DNA of 64,000 nt, taken from Cladorhizidae sp. MBARI D1340-BT2. Taxonomy: Eukaryota; Porifera; Demospongiae; Poecilosclerida; Cladorhizidae. The DNA lies in assembly GCA_028752905.1 (NCBI GenBank), contig JAQNBH010000011.1, positions 19,560,909 through 19,624,908 on the forward strand, read 5' to 3'. The notes beneath the pieces are model-generated. The model made no database searches, had not been told where the DNA came from, and saw only the letters and a list, made by a program, of their open reading frames with translations. Below are positions 51,716 to 63,076 of this stretch, in pieces. Position 1 is the stretch's first letter; every line of letters starts with the position of its first letter. The translations under genes were made by a program, and so were the position numbers.

Positions 51716-53030
51716 CATTAACTCTGGTGTGTAGCAAGCCATGAACTCTGGCATGTATCAAGCCATAAACTCTGGTGTGCAACTAGCCATGAACTCTAGC
51801 TATGCATTCCGGTGTGTAACAGTCATGAACTCTGTATCAAGCCAGGAACTCTGGTGTGTAGCAAGCCATGAACTCTGGCATGCATCAAGCCATAAACTCT
51901 GGTGTGCAACTAGCCATGAACTCTAGCTATGCATTCCGGTGTGTAACAGTCATGAACTCTGTATCAAGCCATGAACTCTGGTGTGCAGCAAACCATGAAC
52001 CCTGGTGTGTTAAGCCATGTACTGTGGTGTGTACCAAGCCATGAACTCTGGTATGCATCAAGCCATGAACACATGTGTACATCAAGCTATGAATACTGGA
52101 ATGCAGCAAGCTATGAACTCTGATGTGTATTAAGTTATGAAATCTGGTGTGTAGCAAGACATGAACTCTGGTGTGCAGCAAGCCATAAACTCTGGTATGC
52201 TTCAAGCCCTGAAATTTGGTGTGCATCAAGCCAAGAACTCTGGTGGGTATGAAGCTATGAACTCTGGTGTGTAGCAAGCCATGAACTCTGGCGTGCAGCA
52301 AGCCATTAACTTTGGCATGCATCAAGCCATGAACTCAGGTGTGTATCAAGCTATGAACTGTGGGGGTGTAGTAAAACATGAACTCTGGTGTGTAGCAAGA
52401 AATGAACTCTGGTGTGTAGCAGTCATGAACTCTGTATCAAGCTGTTGTCTCAAGCCATGAACTCTGGTGTGTGTCAAGCCATGAACTCTGGTGTGCATCA
52501 AGCCATGAAATAAATTGTGCATCTAGCCATGAACTCTGTTACACATCAAGCCATGCACTCTGGTGTGCATCAAGCCATGAACTCTGGTGTGCATCAACAA
52601 TGAACTCTGGTGTGCATCAAGCCGTGAACTTTGGTGTTCATCAAGCATTGAATTCTGGTGGGTATCAAGCCAAGAACTCTGGTGTGTAGCAAGCCATGAA
52701 CTCTGGCTTGCAGCAAACCATGAACTCTGGCATGCATCAAGCCATATACTCTGGTGTGTATCAAGCTATGAACTCTTGTGTGTAACAAGACATGAACTCT
52801 GGTCTGTAGCAGTCCATGAACTCTTTATCAAGCCATGAACTATGGTGTATCAAGCCATGAACTCTGGTGTGTATCAAGCCATGAACTCTGGTGGATAACA
52901 AGATATGAACTCTGGTCTGTATCAAGCTATTAACTCTGTGGTGTAGCAAAACATGAACTCTGGTGTGTAGCAAGTCATGAAATCTGGTGTGTAGCAGTCA
53001 TGAACTCTGTATTAAGCCATGAACTCTGGT
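51716..53030. repeat. 1,616-bp higher-order unit, copy 2 (partial)
   Basis: Repeats copy 1 at 1,616 bp, including the doubled 127-bp motif (~51,777 and ~51,904). It leaves copy 1 at ~53,030, where GGTATCTGTC replaces GGTGTGTGTC and a run of CTATGG and CTTTGG monomers follows. Confidence 0.86.
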
Positions 53031-53310
53031 ATCTGTCAAGCCATAAACTATGGTGTGCATCAAGCAATGAACTTTGGTTTGCATCAAGCCATGAACTCTG
53101 GTGGGTATCAAACCATGAACTATGGTGTGTAGCAAGCCATGAATTCTGAAGTGCAGCAAGCCATGAAGTCTGGCATGCATCAAGCAATAAACTCTGGTGT
53201 GTATCAAGCTATGAACTCTGGTGGTTAGCAAGTCATGAACTCTGGTGTGTACCAGTCATGAACTCTGTATCAAGCCATGAACTCAGGTGTATCAAGCTAT
53301 GAACTCTGGT

Positions 53311-55440
53311 GTGGGTCAAGCCATGAACTCTGGTGTGCATCAAGCTATGAAATCGGGTGTGCATCAAGCCATGAACTTTGGTGTGCATCAAGCCATGAAC
53401 TCTGGCATGCATCAAGCCATAAACTCTGGTGTGCAACAAGCCATGAACTCTAGTTTGCATCAAGCCATGAACACATGTGTACATCAAGCTATGAACACTG
53501 GAATGCAGCAACCTATGAACTCTGATGTTTATCAAGCTATGAAATCTGGTGTGTAGCAAACATGAACTCTGGTGTGCAGCAAGCCATAAACTCTGGTATG
53601 CTTCAAGCCATGAAATTTGGTGTGCATCAAGCCAAGAACTCTGGTGGGTATGAAGTTATGAACTCTGGTGTGTAGCAAGCCATGAACTCTGGCGTGCAGC
53701 AAGCCATTAACTTTAGCATGCATCAAGCCATGAACTCTGGTGTGCATCAAGCCAATGAACTTTGGTGTGCATCAAGCCATGAACTATGGTGTGCATCAAG
53801 CCATGAACAACTCTGGTGTATATCAAGCCATGAACTCTGGCTTGCATCAACCCATGAACTCTGTTGTGCATCAAGCCATGAACTCTGGTGTGCATCAAGC
53901 CATGAACTTTGGTTTGCATCAAGCCATGAACTCTGGTGTGTAGCAAGCCATGAACTCTGATGTGCAGCACGCCATGAACTCTGGCATGTATCAAGCCATG
54001 AACTCTGGTGTTTCAAGCCATGAAATCTGGTGTGTAGCAAGACATGAACTCTGGTGTGCATCAAGCCATGAATTCGGGTGTGCAACAAGCCATGAACTCT
54101 AGTTTGCATCAAGCCATGAACACATGTGTACATCAAGCTATGAACACTGGAATGCAGCAACCTATGAACTCTGATGTATATCAAGCTATGAAATCTGGAT
54201 TGTAGCAAGACATGAACTCTGGTGTGCAGCAAGCCATAAACTCTGGTATGCTTCAAGCCATGAAATTTGGTGTGCATCAAGCCAAAAACTCTGGTGGGTA
54301 TGAAGCTATGAACTCTGGTGTGTAGCAAGCCATGAACTCTGGTGTGCAGCAAGCCATTAACTTTGGCATGCATCAAGCCATGAACTCAGGTGTGTACTAA
54401 GCTATGAACTCTGGGGTGTAGTAAAACATGAACTCTGGTGTGCATCAAGGCATGAACTCGGATTTGTATCAAGCTATGAACTCTGGTATGTAGCATGACA
54501 TGCACTCTTGTGTATATCAGTCATGAACTCTGTATCAAGCCATGAACTCTGGTGTCTTATGCCATGAATTCTGGAGTGTATCAAGCAATGAACTCTTGTG
54601 TGCATCAAGCCAAGAACAACTCTAGTCTACATCAAGTCATGAACTGTGGTGTGCATCAACCCATGAACTCTCGTGTGCATCAAGCCATGAACTATGGTGT
54701 GCATCAAGCCATGAACTTTGGTTTGCATCAAGCCATGAACTCTGGTGGGTATCAGCCATGAACTATGGTGTGTAACAAGCCATGAATTCTGAAGTGCAGC
54801 AAGCCATGAAGTCTGGCATGCATCAAGCAATAAACTCTGGTGTGTATCAAGCTATGAACTCTGGTGGTTAGCAAGTCATGAACTCTGGTGTGTACCAGTC
54901 ATGAACTCTGTATCAAGCCATGAACTCAGGTGTATCAAGCTATGAACTCTGGTGTGGGTCAAGCCATGAAATCTTGTGTGCATCAAGCTATGAAATCGGG
55001 TGTGCATCAAGCCATGAACTTTGGTGTGCATCAAGCCATGAACTCTGGTGGGTATCAAGCCAAGAACTCTGGTGTGTAGCAAGCCATTAAATCTGGTGTG
55101 TAGCAAGCCATGAACTCTGGCATGCATCAAGCCATAAACTCTGGTGTGCAACTAGCCATGAACTCTAGTTTGCATCAAGTCATGAACACATGTGTACATC
55201 AAGCTATGAACACTGGAATGCAGCAACCTATGAAATCTGATGTGTATCAAGCTATGAAATCTGGTGTGTAGCAAGACATGAACTCTGGTGTGCAGCAAGC
55301 CATAAACTCTGGTATGCTTCAAGCCATGAAATTTGGTGTGCATCAAGCCAAGAACTCTGGTGGGTATGAAGCTATGAACTCTGTTGTGTAGCAAGCCATG
55401 AACTCTGGCGTGCAGCATGCCATTAACTTTGGCATGCATC
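53311..55440. repeat. ~2 kb duplicon, copy 1
   Basis: Matches 57,228-59,211 with offsets of 3,917, 3,990, 3,843 and 3,771 bp, each step a local indel (73, 147 and 72 bp). Contains beta2 (~53,471), zeta with insertion (~53,753), beta2 (~54,119), gamma (~54,555), partial delta and beta2 (~55,187). The part from 54,009 is also within the second copy of the 3.3 kb duplicon, so the two duplications overlap. Confidence 0.8.
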
Positions 55441-57230
55441 AAGCCATGAACTCAGGTGTGTATCAAGCTATGAACTCTGGTGTGTAGTGAAACATGAACT
55501 CTGGTGTGCATCATGGCATGAACTCGGATTTGTATCAAGCTAAGAACTCTGGTGTGTAGCAAGACATGCACTCTGGTGTATGTCAGTCTCATGAACTCTG
55601 TATCAAGCCATGAACTCTGGTGTCTTATGCCATGTATTCTGGAGTGTGTCAAGCCATGAACTCTGGTGTGCATCAACCAATGAACTCTGGTGTGCATCAA
55701 GCCATGAACTCTGGTGTGCATCAAGCCATGAACTCTATTGTGTATCAAGCTATTAACTCTGGTTTGCATCAACCCATGAACTCTGGTGTGCACCAAGCCA
55801 TTAACTATGATGTGCATAATGCCATGAACTCTGGAGTGTAGCAAGCCATAAACTGCGTGCATCAAGCCATTAACTCTGGTGTGTAGTAAGCCATGAACTC
55901 TGGCATGCATCAAGCCATAAACTCTGGTGTGCAACTAGCCATGAACTCTAGCTATGCATTCCGGTGTGTAACAGTCATGAACTCTGTATCAAGCCATGAA
56001 CTCTGGTGTGCAGCAAACCATGAACCCTGGTGTGTTAAGCCATGTACTGTGGTGTGTACCAAGCAATGAACTCTGGTATGCATCAAGCCATGAACACATG
56101 TGTACATCAAGCTATGAATACTGGAATGCAGCAAGCTATGAACTCTGATGTGTATTAAGTTATGAAATCTGGTGTGTAGCAAGACATGAACTCTGGTGTG
56201 CAGCAAGCCATAAACTCTGGTATGCTTCAAGCCATGAAATTTGGTGTGCATCAAGCCAAGAACTCTGGTGGGTATGAAGCTATGAACTCTGGTGTGTAGC
56301 AAGCCATGAACTCTGGCGTGCAGCAAGCCATTAACTTTGGCATGCATCAAGCCATGAACTCAGGTGTGTATCAAGCTATGAACTGTGGGGGTGTAGTAAA
56401 ACATGAACTCTGGTGTGTAGCAAGAAATGAACTCTGGTGTGTAGCAGTCATGAACTCTGTATCAAGCTGTTGTCTCAAGCCATGAACTCTGGTGTGTGTC
56501 AAGCCATGAACTCTGGTGTGCATCAAGCCATGAAATAAATTGTGCATCTAGCCATGAACTCTGTTACACATCAAGCCATGCACTCTGGTGTGCATCAAGC
56601 CATGAACTCTGGTGTGCATCAACAATGAACTCTGGTGTGCATCAAGCCGTGAACTTTGGTGTTCATCAAGCCATGAATTCTGGTGGGTATCAAGCCAAGA
56701 ACTCTGGTGTGTAGCAAGCCATGAACTCTGGCTTGCAGCAAACCATGAACTCTGGCATGCATCAAGCCATATACTCTGGTGTGTATCAAGCTATGAACTC
56801 TTGTGTGTAACAAGACATGAACTCTGGTCTGTAGCAGTCCATGAACTCTTTATCAAGCCATGAACTATGGTGTATCAAGCCATGAACTCTGGTGTGTATC
56901 AAGCCATGAACTCTGGTGGATAACAAGATATGAACTCTGGTCTGTATCAAGCTATTAACTCTGTGGTGTAGCAAAACATGAACTCTGGTGTGTAGCAAGT
57001 CATGAAATCTGGTGTGTAGCAGTCATGAACTCTGTATTAAGCCATGAACTCTGGTGTGTGTCAAGCCATGAACTCTGGTGTGCATCAAGCCAATGAACTT
57101 TGGTGTGCATCAAGCCATGAACTATGGTGTGCATCAAGCCATGAACAACTCTGGTGTATATCAAGCCATGAACTCTGGCATGCATCAACCCATGAACTCT
57201 GTTGTGCATCAAGCCATGAACTCTGGTGTG
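54009..57230. repeat. 3.3 kb duplicon, copy 2
   Basis: Copy of 48,241-51,589. It holds only one CAACTAGCC...CCGGTGTG motif (~55,930), so it shows the state before the 127-bp duplication or after its loss. It includes the third copy of the 1,616-bp unit (~55,870-57,050). It ends inside a GTGGGTCAAG monomer, which is also where the next duplicon starts. Confidence 0.85.
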
Positions 57231-59211
57231 GGTCAAGCCATGAACTCTGGTGTGCATCAAGCTATGAAATCGGGTGTGCATCAAGCCATGAACTTTGGTG
57301 TGCATCAAGCCATGAACTCTGGTGGGTATCAAGCCAAGAACTCTGGTGTGTAGCAAGCCATTAAATCTGGTGAGTAGCAAGCCATGAACTCTGGCATGCA
57401 TCAAGCCATAAACTCTGGTGTGCAACAAGCCATGAACTCTAGTTTGCATCAAGCCATGAACACATGTGTACATCAAGCTATGCACACTGGAATGCAGCAA
57501 CCTATGAACTCTGATGTGTATCAAGCTATGAAATCTGGTGTGTAGCAAGACATGAACTCTGGTGTGCAGCAAGCCATAAACTCTGGTATGCTTCAAGCCA
57601 TGACATTTGGTGTGCATCAAGCCAAGAACTCTGGTGGGTATGAAGTTATGAACTCTGGTGTGTAGCAAGCCATGAACTCTGGCGTGCAGCAAGCCATTAA
57701 CTTTAGCATGCATCAAGCCATGAACTCTGGTGTGCATCAAGCCAATGAACTTTGGTGTGCATCAAGCCATGAACTATGGTGTGCATCAAGCCATGAACTC
57801 TGATGTGCAGCACGCCATGAACTCTGGCATGTATCAAGCCATGAACTCTGGTGTTTCAAGCCATGAAATCTGGTGTGTAGCAAGACATGAACTCTGGTGT
57901 GCATCAAGCCATGAATTCGGGTGTGCAACAAGCCATGAACTCTAGTTTGCATCAAGCCATGAACACATTTGTACATCAAGCTATGAACACTGGAATGCAG
58001 CAACCTATGAACTCTGATGTATATCAAGCTATGAAATCTGGAGTGTAGCAAGACATGAACTCTGGTGTGCAGCAAGCCATAAACTCTGGTATGCTTCAAG
58101 CCAAGAAATTTGGTGTGCATCAAGCCAAAAACTCTGGTGGGTATGAAGCTATGAACTCTGGTGTGTAGCAAGCCATGAACTCTGGTGTGCAGCAAGCTAT
58201 TAACTTTGGCATGCATCAAGCCATGAACTCAGGTGTGTACTAAGCTATGAACTCTGGGGTGTAGTAAAACATGAACTCTGGTGTGCATCAAGGCATTAAC
58301 TCGGATTTGTATCAAGCTATGAACTCTGGTGTGTAGCATGACATGCACTCTGGTGTATATCAGTCATGAACTCTGTATCAAGCCATGAACTCTGGTATCT
58401 TATGCCATGAATTCTGGAGTGTGTCAAGCAATGAACTCTTGTGTGCATCAAGCCAAGAACAACTCTAGTGTACATCAAGTCATGAACTGTGGTGTGCATC
58501 AACCCATGAACTCTCGTGTGCATCAAGCCATGAACTATGGTGTGCATCAAGCCATGAACTTTGGTTTGCATCAAGCCATGAACTCTGGTGGGTATCAGCC
58601 ATGAACTATGGTGTGTACCAAGCCATGAATTCTGAAGTGCAGCAAGCCATGAAGTCTGGCATGCATCAAGCAATAAACTCTGGTGTGTATCAAGCTATGA
58701 ACTCTGGTGGTTAGCAAGTCATGAACTCTGGTGTGTACGAGTCATGAACTCTGTATCAAGCCATGAACTCAGGTGTATCAAGCTATGAACTCTGGTGTGC
58801 ATCAAGCCATGAACTCTGGTGGGTATTAAGCCAAGAACTCTGGTGTGTAGCAAGCCATTAAATCTGGTGTGTAGCAAGCCATGAACTCTGGCATGCATCA
58901 AGCCATAAACTCTGGTGTGCAACTAGCCATGAACTCTACTTTGCATCAAGTCATGAACACATGTGTACATCAAGCTATGAACACTGGAATGCAGCAACCT
59001 ATGAAATATGATGTGTATCAAGCTATGAAATCTGGTGTGTAGCAAGACATGAATTCTGGTGTGCAGCAAGCCATAAACTCTGGTATGCTTCCAGCCATGA
59101 AATTTGGTGTGCATCAAGCCAAGAACTCTGGTGGGTATGAAGCTATGAACTCTGTTGTGTAGCAAGCCATGAACTCTGGCGTGCAGCAAGCCATTAACTT
59201 TGGCATGCATC
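57228..59211. repeat. ~2 kb duplicon, copy 2
   Basis: Copy of 53,311-55,440, carrying a 147-bp deletion in zeta (57,780: CTATGG monomers run directly into GATGTGCAGC) and a 72-bp deletion near 58,800. The beta palindrome at ~57,963 is broken to ACACATTTGT, the only case with this change. Confidence 0.8.
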
Positions 59212-60604
59212 AAGCCATGAACTCAGGTGTGTATCAAGCTATGAACTGTGGGGGTGTAGTAAAACATGAACTCTGGTGTGTAGCAAGAAATGAACTCTGG
59301 TGTGTAGCAGTCATGAACTCTGTATCAAGCTGTTGTCTCAAGCCATGAACTCTGGTGTGTGTCAAGACATGAACTCTGGTGTGCATCAAGCCATGAAATA
59401 AATTGTGCATCAAGCCATGAACTCTGTTGCACATCAAGCCATGCACTCTGGTGTGCATCAAGCCATGAACTCTGGTGTGCATCAACAATGAACTCTGGTG
59501 TGCATCAAGCCGTGAACTTTGGTATTCATCAAGCCATGAATTCTGGTGGGTATCAAGCCAAGAACTCTGGTGTGTAGCAAGCCATGAACTCTGACTTGCA
59601 GCAAATCATGAACTCTGGCATGCATCAAGCCATATACTCTGGTGTGTATCAAGCTATGAACTCTTGTGTGTAACAAGACATGAACTCTGGTCTGTAGCAG
59701 TCATGAACTCTTTATCAAGCCATGAACTATGGTGTATCAAGCCATGAACTCTGGTGTGTATCAAGCCATGAACTCTGGTGGATAACAAGATATGAACTCT
59801 GGTCTGTATCAAGCTATTAACTCTGTGGTGTAGCAAAACATGAACTCTGGTGTGTAGCAAGTCATGAAATCTGGTGTGTAGCAGTCATGAACTCTGTATT
59901 AAGCCATGAACTCTGGTGTGTGTCAAGCCATGAACTCTGGTGTGCATCAAGACAATGAACTTTGGTGTGCATCAAGCCATGAACTATGGTGTGCATCAAG
60001 CCATGAACAACTCTGGTGTATATCAAGCCATGAACTCTGGCTTGCATCAACCCATGAACTCTGTTGTGCATCAAGCCATGAACTCTCTGGTGTGCATCAA
60101 GCCATGAACTTTGGTTTGCATCAAGCCATGAACTCTGGTGTGTAGCAAGCCATGAACTCTGATGTGCAGCACGCCATGAACTCTGGCATGTATCAAGCCA
60201 TGAACTCTGGTGTTTTAAGCCATGAAATCTGGTGTGTAGCAAGACATGAACTCTGGTGTGCATCAGGCCATGAACTCGGGTATGCAACAAGCCATGAACT
60301 CTAGTTTGCATCAATCCATGAACACATGTGTACATCAAGCTATGAACATTGGAATGCAGCAACCTATGAACTCTGATGTATATCAAGCTATGAAATCTGG
60401 TGTGTAGCAAGACATGAACTCTGGTGTGCAGCAAGCCATAAACTCTGGTATGCTTCAACCCATGAAATTTGGTGTGCATCAAGCCAAGAACTCTGGTGGG
60501 TATGAAGCTATGAACTCTGGTGTGTAGCAAGCCATGAACTCTGGCGTGCAGCAAGCCATGAACTCTGGCGTGCAGCAAGCCATGAACTCTGGCGTGCAGC
60601 AAGC
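59212..60604. repeat. Alpha-zeta-beta2 segment ending in a pure monomer run
   Basis: Alpha (59,332-59,721), GGTGGATAACAAG, zeta with a GACAATGAAC insertion variant (~59,954), beta2 with the palindrome at ~60,321, then a perfect 24-bp run (~60,530-60,604). The 5-bp duplication ATGAACTCTCTGG at ~60,080 is private. Confidence 0.78.
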
Positions 60605-60612
60605 CATGAACT
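60530..60612. repeat. Three identical 24-bp monomers in a row
   Basis: CTCTGGCGTGCAGCAAGCC with its ATGAA lead-in occurs three times without a single difference, the most homogeneous run I noticed in the window. Elsewhere this CpG-bearing monomer occurs once per beta block. It is followed by the unusual ACTAAGG. Confidence 0.9.
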
Positions 60613-63076
60613 AAGGTGTGTATCAAGCTATGAACTCTGGGGTGTAGTGAAACAAGAACTCTGGTGTGCATCAAGGCATGAACTCGGATTTGTATCAAGC
60701 TAAGAACTCTGGTGTGTAGCAAGACATGCACTCTGGTGTATATCAGTCTCATGAACTCTGTATCAAGCCATGAACTCTGGTGTCTTATGCCATGAATTCT
60801 GGAGTGTGTCAAGCCATGAACTCTGGTGTGCATCAACCAATGAACTCTGGTGTGCATCAAGCCATGTACTCTGGTGTGCATCAAGCCATGAACTCTATTG
60901 TGTATCAAGCTATTAACTCTGGTTTGCATCAACCCATGAACTCTGGTGTGCACCAAGCCATTAACTATGATGTGCATAATGCCATGAACTCTGGTGTGTA
61001 GCAAGCCATAAACTGCGTGCATCAAGCCATTAACTCTGGTGTGTATCAAGCTATGCATTCTGGTGTGTAGCAGTCATGAACTCTGTATCAAGCCATGAAC
61101 TCTGGTGTGCAGCAAACCATGAACCCTGGTGTGTTAAGTGATGTACTCTGGTGTGTACCAAGCCATGAACTCTGGTATGCATCAAGCCATGAACACATGT
61201 GTACATCAAGCTATGAACACTGGAATGCAGCAAGCTATGAACTCTGATGTGTATTAAGCTATGAAATCTGGTGCGTAGTAAGACATGAACTCTGGTGTGC
61301 AGCAAGCCATAAACTCTGGTATGCTTCAAGCCATGAAATTTGGTGTGCATCAAGCTAAGAACTCTGGTGGGTATGAAGCTATGAACTCTGGTGTGTAGCA
61401 AGACATGCACTCTGGTTTATATCAGTCATGAACTCTGTATCAAGCCATGAACTCTGGTGTCTTATGCCATGAACGCTGGAGTGTGTCAAGCCATGAACTC
61501 TGGTTTGCATCAAGCCATGAACTCTGGTGTGCATCAAGCCATGAACTCTGGTGTGCATCAACCCATGAACTCTGGCATGCATCAAGCCATGAACTATGGT
61601 GTTCATCAAGCCATGAACAACTCTAGTGTACATCAAGCCATGAACTGTGGTGTGCATCAACCCATGAACTCTGGTATGCATGAAGCTATGAACTCTGGTG
61701 TGCATCAAGCCATGAACTTTGGTTTGCATCAAGCCATGAACTCTGGTGGGTATCAAGCCATGAACTCTGGTGTGTAGCAAGCCATGAACTCTGATGTGCA
61801 GCAAGCCATGAAGTCTGGCATGCATCAAGCCATAAACTCTGGTCTGTATCAAGCTATGAACTCTGGTGGTTAGCAAGATATGAACTCTGGTGTGTAGCAG
61901 TCATGAACTCTGTATCAAGCCATGAACTCTGGTGTGTCAAGCTATGAACTCTGGTGTGGGTCAAGCCATGAACTCTGGTTTGCATCAAACCATGAACTCT
62001 ATTGTGTATCAAGCTATTAACTCTGGTTTGCATCAACCCAAGAACTCTGGTGTGCATCAATCCATGAACTATGGTGTGCATAATGCCATGAACTCTGTTG
62101 TGTAGCAAGCCATAAACTGCGTGCATCAAGCCATTAACTCTGGTGTGTATCAAGCTATGAATTCTGGTGTGTAGCAGTCATGAACTCTGTATCAAGCCAT
62201 GAACTCTGGTGTGCAGCAAACCATGAACCCTGGTGTGTTAAGCTATGTACTCTGGTGTGTGCCAAGCCATGAACTCTGGTATACATCAAGCCATGAACTC
62301 TGGTGTGCAACAAGCCATGAACTCTAATGTGCATCAAGCCATGAACACATGTGTACATCAAGCTATGAACACTGGAATGCAGCAAGCTATGAACTCTGAT
62401 GTGTATCAAGGTATGGAATCTGGTATGTAGCAAGACATGAACTCTGGTGTGCAGCAAGCCATAAACTCTGGTATGCTTCAAGCCATGATATTTGGTGTGC
62501 ATCAAGCCAAGAACTCTGGTGGGTATGAAGCTATGAACTCTAGTGTGTAGCAAGCCATGAACTCTGGCATGCAGCAAGCCATTAACTTTGGCATGCATCA
62601 AGCCATAAACTCAAGTGTTTATCAAGCTATGAACTCTGGGGTGTTTAACTCTGGTGTGCATCAAGGCATGAACTCGGATGTGTATAGTGTAGCAAGACAT
62701 GCACTCTGGTGTATATCAGTCTTTAACTCTGTATCAAGCCATGAACTCTGGTGTCTTATTCCATGAATTCTGGTGTGTATCAAGCCATGAACTCTGGTGT
62801 GCATCAACCAATGAACTCTGGTGTGCATCAAGCCATGAACTCTGGTGTTCATCAAGCCAAGAACAACTCTAGTGTACATCAAGCCATGAACTGTGGTGTG
62901 CATCAACCCATGAACTCTGGTATGCATCAAGCCATGAATACTGGTCTGCATCAAGCCATGAACTTTGGTTTGCATCAAGCCATGAACTCTGGTAGGTATC
63001 AAGCCATGAACTCTGGTGTGTAGCAAGCTATGAACTCTGACGTGCAGCAAGCCATGAAGTCTGGCATGCATCAAGC
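60605..63076. repeat. 2,471-bp higher-order unit, copy 1
   Basis: The sequence from ~60,720 on recurs at ~63,191 at an offset of 2,471 bp and appears nearly identical up to the window end. The first ~110 bp of the unit are less similar (TAGTGAAACAAG against TAGTAAAACATG). Order: gamma, delta, beta1 (with GTTAAGTGATG and GCGTAGTAAG, private to this pair), gamma, delta, beta1 with GTGCAACAAGCC, and gamma. Confidence 0.88.

Noticed and set aside
57000..57740. Open frame of 246 codons on the minus strand, and a similar one of 239 codons at 45,237-45,956.
   Set aside because: Both are runs of monomers lacking the TAG variant in that frame. The residues are the generic HTRVHGLM and SSWLDAHQ repeats with no domain, signal or conserved start.
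59862..61058. A 398-codon open frame on the minus strand, the longest in the window, reading as repeats of HTRVHGLM.
   Set aside because: It is the satellite read in an open frame. It crosses several block types, and the sister copies of those blocks carry stops or frame changes. Four of six frames are open in the 24-bp consensus, so long open frames are expected without coding.
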